Assembly: GCA_050014015.1 (NCBI GenBank)
Contig: JBEKEC010000006.1
Coordinates: forward strand, 72,513 to 136,512
From: PALSA-1353 sp050014015
GTDB lineage: Bacteria; Planctomycetota; Phycisphaerae; Tepidisphaerales; Tepidisphaeraceae
Direction of reading: 5' to 3'
DNA: 64,000 nt
Under the pieces are notes generated by a model. That model made no database searches. It saw only the letters and a list, made by a program, of their open reading frames with translations, and had not been told where the DNA came from. This document shows, piece after piece, positions 42,211 through 50,876 of the stretch (the stretch's first letter is position 1; each line of letters begins with the position of its first letter). Both the position numbers and the translations under genes were made by a program.

Positions 42211-42603
42211 GTGGCTGGCGTGAAGAAACAGCATCGGAAATTGGCCGTTGGGCCGGTCCTGCGAGGAAGGTTGTGGGTGGAGATCGCGCGCACCGCGGCG
42301 TTCACCGAGGCCGGCGCCGATCTGCTGGAGCAGATCGCCGCCTGCGGCTCGCTGTCGGAAGCCGCCAGGCGATTGCGGTTCAGTTATCGGCGGGCGTGGA
42401 TGCTGATCGACGCCATGAACCGGCATTGGCCGCAGCCGCTGGTGAAAACCGCCATCGGCGGCAAACGCGGCGGTGGAACGCGGTTGACGGAACTGGGGCG
42501 AACAGTCCTATCCGGCTATCGCGACCTTCAGGTGCAACTGGAGCATCTGCTGGATCAGGCAAGACCGGCGTTTCTGGCGATACTTCCGGAGGAGGGACAT
42601 TAA
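42211..42603 (+). CDS. ModE-type winged-helix regulator (N-terminal domain only)
   Basis: 130 residues from GTG 42211. The central block EIARTAAFTEAGADLLEQIAACGSLSEAARRLRFSYRRAWMLIDAMNRHW is the LysR-like HTH of ModE, and GGKRGGGTRLTELGRTVL is the following wing region. The molybdate-binding Mop domains of full ModE are missing, but a separate molbindin is encoded immediately upstream, so sensing may be split between two proteins. Short ModE-like proteins regulate molybdenum uptake or enzymes. Confidence 0.88.
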   Translation: MAGVKKQHRKLAVGPVLRGRLWVEIARTAAFTEAGADLLEQIAACGSLSEAARRLRFSYRRAWMLIDAMNRHWPQPLVKTAIGGKRGGGTRLTELGRTVLSGYRDLQVQLEHLLDQARPAFLAILPEEGH

Positions 42604-42677
42604 GTGAAGATTGAAGCGAAAGTTTTGGAACGGCGGCGAATTTCCGCTTTGGGCCGCTTTCCCGTATTTTTGTAGGG

Positions 42678-44255
42678 GTGAATTCGACGGCAACGAGTTC
42701 GACGATCAGCCCACCTTCCCCGAGGGCCGCGCGTTATTGGTGGGGCCTGGCGTGGCTGGGCATGGCCGTCGGGGTTTGTTTTCGCGTTTGCCATCTTGGG
42801 CGGGAAAGCCTGTGGTTTGACGAGGGGTACACGGCGTGGATCGTTTCGCATTCGCCTGGCGAGATCATCCGGCTGATCCTCGCGGATACCGCCCCGCCGC
42901 TGTATTACCTGCTTCTGCACGGGTGGACGGAAGTTTTCGGCCGGTCGGAAATCGCCCTTCGGTCACTGTCGACGGCGTGCAGCATCCTGACGCTGCTGGT
43001 GGGGTTTGGAATTGCCCGACGGATGCTGCGAAATCCGGCCGCGGTGGCGGCGGCGATGTGGCTGCTGAGCTTTTCGTTCCTGCAAACGTGGTTTGCGCGG
43101 GAGGCGCGGGCCTATGCGCTGATGGGGCTCATGGGCGTGGCGGCGTTTGATTGGCTTCAACGGCACTTGGCGGCGGGGCATCGACGCTGGCTGATTCCCC
43201 TGACATTGCTGATCGCCACGGAGATGTACACCCATAACATGATGGCGCCCTATGCGATGGGGCTACTGCTGGCGTGGCTGGTGCTGCCGTCGGAGCATTC
43301 GATGCGGCGGCGCATCGCCGAGATCGCCCTGGTCACGGGCGTGGCGGCGGCACTCTATCTCCCGTGGGCCATCGGCGGTTTACGGGGCCAGATGGACATG
43401 ATTCAGCACGCGTTTTGGGTGGACCCACTGAAGCGCGGCAACTTCCTGAAGGCAATCGTGGCGATGCTGGGCTCGCAGCATTACTGGTCGTGGGCGCACC
43501 TGCTGGAGCGAATTCACCTGCCCCTGGGGAATAGCAACCGACCCATCGTCATCGGGGGATGTCTGCTTATCGCGTCCGCCTATTTGTCGATCGTGGTGCA
43601 GAAGGGCGCCCGGCGGAGAGAGGCGATGGGACTTTTGGTGGCGGCGATGTTTCCGCCGGTATTTGTGGCGTTGTACAGCGTGCTGCAAATGCCGTTGTTC
43701 ACGCCGAAGTTGTTTCTGTCATCCGCGACGCTGATGCCGATCTTCGTGCTCCTGCCGCTGGGGATGCCGCTGTCACGATGGATTTCGCGGGCGGCATGGG
43801 GAGGAACCCTGCTGCTCCTGTCGCTCTCGGGGTTGACTCTGTACAGCCACTACTTGGAAGACAACAAGGAAAACTGGCGGGCGATCGCACAGAGGGTCTC
43901 GGAACTTCCAGCCGAGCGCCGGCTGATCGTCTTCGTCGCCAATGACGGGCAACTTCCGTTTGATTACTACTATCACTATCGCCCTGGAGAGGTGGCAACG
44001 GGCGTTCCGGGCGGCTTCTTTGACCGGGACCCTCCGCGGACCATGCTGCGCGTGCGCGTGGAACGGGATCTTTGGCCGCTGGATTCGCAACTGGCCTCGG
44101 GGCGCTACGACCAGGTGGTGCTGGTGCTGGCTCACCAGGAATGGGCCGACCCCAATCACCTTACTCAAGCTCTGCTCCGAAAGCGTTGGCCGATGGCCGG
44201 GCATGAAACGCTGAATGACGTGGCCATTCAGTGGTATCAGCCGAACGGTCGCTGA
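42678..44255 (+). CDS. GT39-like membrane glycosyltransferase (paralogue D)
   Basis: 525 residues from GTG 42678; the start is uncertain because no proper ribosome-binding site precedes it. Polytopic, with first helix at ~22-38 and LGRESLWFDEGYTAWIVSH carrying the Asp-Glu after helix 1, then APPLYYLLLHGWTEVFGRSEIALR (the P-P-L-Y motif), FLQTWFAREARAYAL and a C-terminal globular part. It belongs to the same superfamily as the three genes at 6.2-11 kb but is more distant. Acceptor unknown. Confidence 0.85.
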   Translation: MNSTATSSTISPPSPRAARYWWGLAWLGMAVGVCFRVCHLGRESLWFDEGYTAWIVSHSPGEIIRLILADTAPPLYYLLLHGWTEVFGRSEIALRSLSTACSILTLLVGFGIARRMLRNPAAVAAAMWLLSFSFLQTWFAREARAYALMGLMGVAAFDWLQRHLAAGHRRWLIPLTLLIATEMYTHNMMAPYAMGLLLAWLVLPSEHSMRRRIAEIALVTGVAAALYLPWAIGGLRGQMDMIQHAFWVDPLKRGNFLKAIVAMLGSQHYWSWAHLLERIHLPLGNSNRPIVIGGCLLIASAYLSIVVQKGARRREAMGLLVAAMFPPVFVALYSVLQMPLFTPKLFLSSATLMPIFVLLPLGMPLSRWISRAAWGGTLLLLSLSGLTLYSHYLEDNKENWRAIAQRVSELPAERRLIVFVANDGQLPFDYYYHYRPGEVATGVPGGFFDRDPPRTMLRVRVERDLWPLDSQLASGRYDQVVLVLAHQEWADPNHLTQALLRKRWPMAGHETLNDVAIQWYQPNGR

Positions 44256-44284
44256 CGCTAATTTCCGCCCGCAGCCAGCCCCGT

Positions 44285-45820
44285 TCATTTCACGGGGTTA
44301 TCCGGCGAGATCGCCTGGCGGAGCGTTGCGGCAATGGCCGGCAGCGGCCGTCGGATCGGCGGGATTCGCTGATATTGCTCCCAGCCGCCTCCGATCGCCT
44401 TGCAAAGAGCAATGAATTGCACGATCGACGTTTCCTGAGCAACGGCGTATTGATCCTGCAGGTCGTAAAGTTCCCGCTCGGCATCCAACACGTTCAGAAA
44501 ATCCGTCAGTCCCCGCTCGTAGCGATGTTGAGCGAGATCGACGGCGCGCTGACTCGCAACGAGAGCACTTTGCAAGTCACCGAGGCGCTGTTGCTGGGCA
44601 TCGTAGCCGCCAATCGCATTCTCCACTTCCTCAACCGCATTGATAACGGTCCGCTTGTAGTCCACGAACAACTCGTGCGTGCGAAGATCCTGAATCTGGA
44701 TCATCGCGTCGAGCGTTCCAAAATCCAATAGAGGCCAGTAAGCGGTGGGTCCCGCCGACCATATAAAGCCGCTGACCTGGGGGACTCGGCCTAATCCCTG
44801 ACCTTGCCAACCCGCGCCGGCGGTCACCCCGACGCGAGGGAAGAGATTCGCAATCGCCTGGCCGACTCGGGCAGTGCCGGCGGCCAGTTGTCGTTCCGCT
44901 TCACGAATATCGGGCCGGCGGCGCAATAATTCGATCGGCAATCCGGGCTGGATTTGGCTCGGCACATCGGGCAATGGAGCGGGCTGTCGCAGTTCCGCGG
45001 AGAGTTCGTCGGGGTAATCTCCAATCAAAACCGCCAATCGTCGTTGTGATGACGCGGCCTGGTCCTCCAATGGCGCGACCTCCGATTGCAGCGTCGCCAA
45101 TTGCCGTTGGGCCAGAACCAGATCAAGCTCGTTGGTCAAACCACGATTGAACCGCTCCTGAACGAGATCGACCATCTGTTGCTCGGCCCTGATATTGCCC
45201 CGGATGATCGCTATTCGCATCTGTAAGGCTCGGTTGTCAACGTAGGCTCGGGCGACATCGGCAACCACCGCGATCAACACGGCGTTGCGCGATTCGGCCG
45301 CGGCCTGTGTGTCATAGTGGGCGGCTTCAATCTCGCGGCGATAGCGTCCAAAGAGGTCAAGCTCCCAGCCCGCGTCGAAACCGGCAATCTGGGTGATTTC
45401 CTTCAGGCCGGTTGTATTGCTGGCGGCATTGAGCGGCGGGGAAATCCGCCCTTTGGTGGCGTTTGTGCCCGTTCCTCCACCGGCCCCACCGCTGGCCTCG
45501 ATCGACGGAAACGCCGGGCCTTCAACCGCCACTTCCATTGTCCGGGCTTCCTGCAAGCGAGTCAGGGCGATTTCCAGGTCGAAGTTGGCCGCCAGCCCGC
45601 GATCGATCAGAGAATCGAGTTCGGGATCGCTGAACGAGTTCCACCACCTGGCGATGTCCGCAGGCTGCTTGCGTGCCGCGGCGGCGGGCTGCGTGGACGG
45701 CGACATTGACGTAAAGGCACCGGGCATCGTCGTTGTGGGCGTGTGGTAATCGGGACCGACCGTGCAGCCGGACAACGCGACGGAAACCACCAGCACGGAC
45801 ATGCGTTTGGCCGCTTTCAT
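44285..45820 (-). CDS. NodT-family outer membrane efflux lipoprotein
   Basis: 511 residues. A lipoprotein signal ends at LSGCTVGPDY (Cys ~19), the hallmark of the NodT/OprM group. The two OEP repeats follow (e.g. DIARWWNSFSDPELDSLIDRGLAANFDLEIALTRL, and LRRRPDIREAERQLAAGTARVGQAIANLFPRVGVTAG). As the outer-membrane factor of the RND pump it is the last gene of the operon, 35 bases after the adaptor. Confidence 0.93.
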   Translation of the reverse strand: MKAAKRMSVLVVSVALSGCTVGPDYHTPTTTMPGAFTSMSPSTQPAAAARKQPADIARWWNSFSDPELDSLIDRGLAANFDLEIALTRLQEARTMEVAVEGPAFPSIEASGGAGGGTGTNATKGRISPPLNAASNTTGLKEITQIAGFDAGWELDLFGRYRREIEAAHYDTQAAAESRNAVLIAVVADVARAYVDNRALQMRIAIIRGNIRAEQQMVDLVQERFNRGLTNELDLVLAQRQLATLQSEVAPLEDQAASSQRRLAVLIGDYPDELSAELRQPAPLPDVPSQIQPGLPIELLRRRPDIREAERQLAAGTARVGQAIANLFPRVGVTAGAGWQGQGLGRVPQVSGFIWSAGPTAYWPLLDFGTLDAMIQIQDLRTHELFVDYKRTVINAVEEVENAIGGYDAQQQRLGDLQSALVASQRAVDLAQHRYERGLTDFLNVLDAERELYDLQDQYAVAQETSIVQFIALCKAIGGGWEQYQRIPPIRRPLPAIAATLRQAISPDNPVK

Positions 45821-45855
45821 CTTGAGAAACTCCCTGGTAAGGGTTTATGTCTTCA

Positions 45856-47244
45856 TTAAGGTTGCTGCCCGACTTCGGCGGCGATGGCCGGCGACGCGCT
45901 CGCCGGAGGAGAAGTCGGAACCTGGGCGACTTTGCTCTGAACGTCAACGTCGTTGGCTACCACTTTGTCGCCCTCAGCTATCTGGCTGCTGAGATTTAAT
46001 GCCACTTTCTCGTTGGCGGAAACGCCCGATCCAAGCTCGACAAAATCACCATTATCAATGGCGATATGAACGTCGCGGAAATTCACTTTGCCGTCGTTGT
46101 CCACCACGGCCACCTGGGGTCCGCCCGACCTGAACAACAAGGCACTTGCGGGCACGCGAAGTAATCCCTTGTGATCGATATCGAAGTTCACCTGGACGTA
46201 CATCCCCGGCATCAATACCAAGTCCGGATTATCAAGATCAACTTCGACGTGCAAGGTCCTGGTGGCCGGATCAATCGCATGGGAGGTGCGTGCGATCTTG
46301 CCTTTGAATTTCTTGTCGGGGAACTGATTGGCAATGACAACCGCGGGCACACCCACTTCCATTCCCGCCGTAGCCCGCTGGGGCACGTCGACGAACACAC
46401 GGATTTCGGTAATCTGCGCGACGGTGTAGAGCGAAGTTGTGCTGGTGGTGCTACCCGAGGTCACGAGATCGCCAATATCGATGTGCCTTGAGGTAATAAC
46501 GCCGTCGAACGGCGCGGCGACTTGCTTATAACCTTCGATGGCATTGAGGCGATCCACGTCAGCCTGATCGGCGCTGACTTTGGCTTGCGCGGATTTGAGC
46601 TGCGCAACGCTGCTGGCATATTCCGCCTTCTTCTCCTCCCGCTCCTGATCGGAGACGACTCCCTTGGGGGAATCTCGCCAGCGGTCATAGGTGCTCTTAG
46701 CGAATTCGGCGTTGGCCTTCACGACCTCCACCTGGGATTGCGAAACAGCCAATTGATGCTGCGCGGCCTGAAGCTGAGCATCCAAGTCAGGGGTCTCGAT
46801 GGTCGCCAGAACTTGCCCTTTATGGACACGATCACCAATATCGACGAGCCATTTGTCGACGTATCCGTTGACCCGGGCGTAGATCGTGCTTTCGTACCAG
46901 CCGCGCGTCTCGCCGGGGTATCCCACGGATTCACTGGATGGCGCATAATTGACGTTGACGACGTCCACAGCAGGGGGCTCTGCGGCTTGCGAAACAGTTT
47001 GCGCATTGAGGGCGGCAGTCTCCTCGGATTTGTGACGCTGGACAACGAAGAACCCGATCGCCAATGCGGCCACCAGAAGAACGGCGAAGACCGTCAGCTT
47101 CAATCCCGTTTTTGACGCCGGAGACGATTGCACCTGACGCGGCTGATGGCCCTCCGATTGCGTGGGCGCGTGCACGGAATGATTGGCGACGGGAGAGATG
47201 GGTTCACCATCGCCGGCTGCGGGATGGGAGTCATGCGGTTGCAA
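45856..47244 (-). CDS. RND efflux periplasmic adaptor
   Basis: 462 residues. A cytoplasmic tail (~1-48), one membrane helix (TVFAVLLVAALAIGFFVVQR), then GYVDKWLVDIGDRVHKGQVLATIETPDLDAQL (lipoyl-like), a coiled-coil (~130-230) and beta-barrel (VPQRATAGMEVGVPAVV). The N-terminal cytoplasmic tail is longer than in AcrA, which is lipid-anchored. It overlaps the permease end by 14 bases, so translation is coupled. Confidence 0.92.
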   Translation of the reverse strand: MQPHDSHPAAGDGEPISPVANHSVHAPTQSEGHQPRQVQSSPASKTGLKLTVFAVLLVAALAIGFFVVQRHKSEETAALNAQTVSQAAEPPAVDVVNVNYAPSSESVGYPGETRGWYESTIYARVNGYVDKWLVDIGDRVHKGQVLATIETPDLDAQLQAAQHQLAVSQSQVEVVKANAEFAKSTYDRWRDSPKGVVSDQEREEKKAEYASSVAQLKSAQAKVSADQADVDRLNAIEGYKQVAAPFDGVITSRHIDIGDLVTSGSTTSTTSLYTVAQITEIRVFVDVPQRATAGMEVGVPAVVIANQFPDKKFKGKIARTSHAIDPATRTLHVEVDLDNPDLVLMPGMYVQVNFDIDHKGLLRVPASALLFRSGGPQVAVVDNDGKVNFRDVHIAIDNGDFVELGSGVSANEKVALNLSSQIAEGDKVVANDVDVQSKVAQVPTSPPASASPAIAAEVGQQP

Positions 47245-50200
47245 GGTTTGCCTCCTCCAAAATTTCAGAATTCCTATGGCGACTTAGCAATCGGTACATC
47301 GAGGGCACGAAAATGAGCGTGGCGAAGGTGGCAAATAACAGCCCACCGATAACGGCACGCGCCAGCGGGGCGTTTTGTTCGCCCCCCTCACCGACGCCTA
47401 CGGCCATGGGGATCATGCCAAGTATCATTGCGCCGGCGGTCATAAGGACCGGACGGATGCGGGTATAGCCGGCGGTGATCGCCGCGGTTGCGGTATCATC
47501 CCCCGCATCAACCCGATCATTGGCAAAAGTGACTACCAGAATGCTGTTTGCCGTAGTAAGGCCAATGCACATCAGCGTGCCCATCAGCGCCGGAACGCTG
47601 AGGTGCGTCTGGGTAAAGTAGAGCATCCACATCACGCCGCCGAGGGCAAACGGCACCGCCATCAGCACGATCACCGGGTCGAGCCAGCTTTGGAATTTGA
47701 TCACCATCAACAGGTAAATCAGAATGACGGCCAGACCCATTCCGGAAAAGAGGCCGGAGAAGCTGGTGCGCATGGTCTGCGCCTGCCCCGAGAGCGTAAT
47801 TTTCATCGCGGAAGACGCCGGCGGCTGATCTTTGTCGATGACCTGCTGAATGGCGTCGCTTGCGCTTTTCATATCCCGATTCTGCACATCAGCGTTCACG
47901 TCAAAGACGGGGCGGATGTTCAATTGCGACATCACCATGGGAATTTTGCTTCGACCAAACCCGGCGATGTTCATCAGCAACTGGCCCTGCTTGCTCGTGT
48001 CGGTCGCAAGCGGCATGTCCTTCAAATCCTGAAGAGAGTTGATCCGGTAGGTTGGTTCCTGAACAACCAGCGGATAGCTGACGCTGTTGTTCGGATTGAC
48101 CCAGAAGTTCGGCGCGACCTGAGCGCTGTTGTTGAGGGATACGAGCAGATTGGTCGCCGCATTCTGCTGGCTCAGGCCGACTTCCTGCGCCAGCGTCCGG
48201 TCGACGTCGACGCTGAACGCCGGGGCATCGGGCACTTGAAACACGTGCGAATCCACAACGCCCGGTACGTTGGCGATATCATGAGCCAGCTTGCTCGCCA
48301 TGGCGTAGGCCTTGTCGTTATCCGGGTCGCTGATGCGGATATCGATCGGCGCCGGCTGGCCGAAATTCAACACTTGATTGACGATGTCCGCGGGCTGAAA
48401 GAAAAACTGCAATTCCGGGAAACGCCGGGGCAGTTCCCGCCGAAGATCCGCCATGTGCGGGGCGGTGGGTGTGTGCTGCTTGTTCAGGGAGATCAGGATT
48501 TCGCCGTCCATGGGCCCGACCGTGGCCGAGTCGCTCAGGGCGATGTTGATGCCGCTGTAGGGAAGCCCGATGTTATCGAGGATGACATCGATCTGTTGAT
48601 TGCCGACGATCTGTCTGATCGCGGTTTCCACCTTGGCAAAATCGTCCATAGTGGTTTCGATGCGCGTTCCCGCGGGGCAGCGGACGTGCAGCCGCATCTG
48701 ACCCGCATCCACCTGCGGGAAGAAATCTTCGCCCAGAAGCGGAAACAACAGACACGATGCCGCCATCAACAGCAGAAAAAAAACGACCGTGGGCAGCGGC
48801 CGTGACACGCACCAGGAAACCGTGGTGTTATATGCTTCGCGGAACCTGGCAAAGCCGGCGTCGAAGCCGCGGTGGATCAGCCGGAGCGGGTTGGACGTCG
48901 GGCGGTGCGGATCCTTCGGATCGTGGTCCTGATGCATCTTGACATGGACACGCGAGCGCATCAGGGACCTGAACAAAACCGGCACCAGAGTAAAGGACAG
49001 AACCAGGCTCGCCAGCAGGGAGACGCAGACGGAGATCGACAGCGGCGAGAAGAGATATTTGGCGGTTCCTTGAAGCAGAAAAATAGGCACGAATACGATG
49101 CAGATTGCCAGAGTCGAAAGCAGAGTAGGGATTGCGATTTCGGCCGCTCCATCGAGAATTCCGGCCTCCAATTTCTTCTTGAGCGTGCCCAGATGACGTT
49201 CGATATTCTCGATCACGACCGTCGAGTTATCGACCAGAATTCCCACCGCCAGGGCGAAGCCGCCGAGGGTCATGGTGTTGAGCGTCTCGCCCATGCAATA
49301 CATGACCAGAATCGCGGTGACAATCGAAAGCGGGATGGATACAAGAATGATCAGCGTGAGGCGCCAGTTGCCCAGGAACAAGAGGATCATCAGAGCGGTA
49401 AGGCCGGCCGCCATCGCGCCGCCCATCAGCACGCTGTTCAACGATGCCCTGACAAAGATCGATTGGTCGAAGATAGGCTTGATGTCCACTCCGGCGGGCA
49501 TCAGGCGGCGAAGGTCGGGCAGGACATCCTTTATCCCATTAACGACGGAAAGCGTCGAACTACCGCCGGTCTTCCGCACCATCATCAAGCTACCGGGCCG
49601 GCCGTTTTCCGACACTGAATTCGTCTGAATCTGGTATCCATCGTGGACGTGCGCGACATCGCGAATGAAGACCATCCTGCCGTCAACTTCCTTGACGGGG
49701 AAATTATCGATGGCATCGATGACATCCGGGCTGTTGTTCATAGCGACCGCGTAATCCCTCCTTCCAAGCTTCACGTCGCCGGAAGGCAGGATCACGTTTT
49801 GCCGCATCAACACGTCGCTGATATCCGTCGGCGACAGCCCGCGCGATTGCAACGCGTCCTTGCTGAGATCGACCATGATGACGCGCGGCTTGCCACCATA
49901 GGGATAAGGAACAGAGGCCCCCCGCACAACGGCCAAATCCGGCCGGATGATGTTCTGGCCCAGATCATTGAGCTTCGTATCGGACAAGGAACTGCTGGAA
50001 ACGCTGAGTTCAATAATCGGAACATCGGTCGCCCCGTAGCGCAGAACCAGCGGCGGGGTAATGTTGCGCGGCATGTATTTCAGCACCACCAAAGCGCTGC
50101 TGCTTAACTGCGCGACCGCTCGGGTGACATCCGCCCCTTCATGCAGATAGACCTTGATTACGCCGACGCCTTCGTAGCTGTTGGATTCGATGCGTTCGAT

Positions 50201-50431
50201 GTTGTCCACAAGAGATGCCAGTTGCCGTTCGTGGAGCACGAGAATGCGATTCTGGATGTCCTGCGGGCTCATGCCGTTGTACGTCCAGACTACGCTCACC
50301 ACGGGAATATCGATTTCGGGGAAAATATCCACTGGCATCCGAAATGCCGCCCCGACGCCGAGCAGACAAACGAGAATGATCACCGCAAAGACGGTGTATG
50401 GACGCCTCAAGACGAACGCGACAATTGACAT
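47231..50431 (-). CDS. RND efflux permease (AcrB/HAE-like)
   Basis: 1066 residues, twelve transmembrane helices with the large periplasmic loops, beginning MSIVAFVLRRPYTVFAVIIL. In helix 4, the proton-relay pair of AcrB (Asp407-Asp408) reads Asp401-Asn402 (GILVDNSTVVIEN). In helix 10 the AcrB segment with Lys940 (SAKNAILIVEFAKD) reads TTANSILVVTFAND, so the lysine is missing. One relay aspartate remains. The operon is permease-adaptor-outer membrane factor. It is divergent from the porin at 50877. Confidence 0.92.
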   Translation of the reverse strand: MSIVAFVLRRPYTVFAVIILVCLLGVGAAFRMPVDIFPEIDIPVVSVVWTYNGMSPQDIQNRILVLHERQLASLVDNIERIESNSYEGVGVIKVYLHEGADVTRAVAQLSSSALVVLKYMPRNITPPLVLRYGATDVPIIELSVSSSSLSDTKLNDLGQNIIRPDLAVVRGASVPYPYGGKPRVIMVDLSKDALQSRGLSPTDISDVLMRQNVILPSGDVKLGRRDYAVAMNNSPDVIDAIDNFPVKEVDGRMVFIRDVAHVHDGYQIQTNSVSENGRPGSLMMVRKTGGSSTLSVVNGIKDVLPDLRRLMPAGVDIKPIFDQSIFVRASLNSVLMGGAMAAGLTALMILLFLGNWRLTLIILVSIPLSIVTAILVMYCMGETLNTMTLGGFALAVGILVDNSTVVIENIERHLGTLKKKLEAGILDGAAEIAIPTLLSTLAICIVFVPIFLLQGTAKYLFSPLSISVCVSLLASLVLSFTLVPVLFRSLMRSRVHVKMHQDHDPKDPHRPTSNPLRLIHRGFDAGFARFREAYNTTVSWCVSRPLPTVVFFLLLMAASCLLFPLLGEDFFPQVDAGQMRLHVRCPAGTRIETTMDDFAKVETAIRQIVGNQQIDVILDNIGLPYSGINIALSDSATVGPMDGEILISLNKQHTPTAPHMADLRRELPRRFPELQFFFQPADIVNQVLNFGQPAPIDIRISDPDNDKAYAMASKLAHDIANVPGVVDSHVFQVPDAPAFSVDVDRTLAQEVGLSQQNAATNLLVSLNNSAQVAPNFWVNPNNSVSYPLVVQEPTYRINSLQDLKDMPLATDTSKQGQLLMNIAGFGRSKIPMVMSQLNIRPVFDVNADVQNRDMKSASDAIQQVIDKDQPPASSAMKITLSGQAQTMRTSFSGLFSGMGLAVILIYLLMVIKFQSWLDPVIVLMAVPFALGGVMWMLYFTQTHLSVPALMGTLMCIGLTTANSILVVTFANDRVDAGDDTATAAITAGYTRIRPVLMTAGAMILGMIPMAVGVGEGGEQNAPLARAVIGGLLFATFATLIFVPSMYRLLSRHRNSEILEEANLATA

Positions 50432-50610
50432 GGAGGGACAAACCCTTTTAGCAGCAAAGGAACAGATTTCTGAAATCCCTACCCGGTGCCAAGACTATCC
50501 TCGAAGCCGTCTCAACGGAACGTCATAAACGAGACCAAATCATAAGCCTGATTTATAACTGAATCTATCCATTATTTCGGAGATAGTTGCAGGAAATCTG
50601 GAATTATGAT

Positions 50611-50676
50611 TTGCGCTATTCATTGCGGCCAAATAACTTAAGTTATTTCCTATATAATTAGCTGGAAATAGCGCAA
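50611..50676. promoter_or_regulatory. Nested inverted repeats between RND operon and porin gene
   Basis: An outer 10-base inverted repeat (TTGCGCTATT at 50611-50620 and its exact complement AATAGCGCAA at 50667-50676) encloses a perfect 18-base palindrome AAATAACTTAAGTTATTT at 50631-50648. A TATAAT at 50653-50658 could be the -10 of a promoter toward the porin, with about 210 bases of leader. The remaining parts of 50432-50876 show nothing further that I can support. A regulator acting on both divergent units is plausible. Confidence 0.55.
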
Positions 50677-50876
50677 CTTATCTGTCGAGAATCGAATGCG
50701 CTTTCTAATTCGTCCGCCACTTCATATATCTGCTTTTCATATAGGAAACCACTGCGATAGACCGAATTGGGTGACTGATGTTCGGAAATGTAATGGGCTG
50801 GTTGCTGATGAACCGAACTATATGACACCCGCGCAGTTGCGGGCTGCACAAACACCTGCATGAGGAGAATGAGGCG

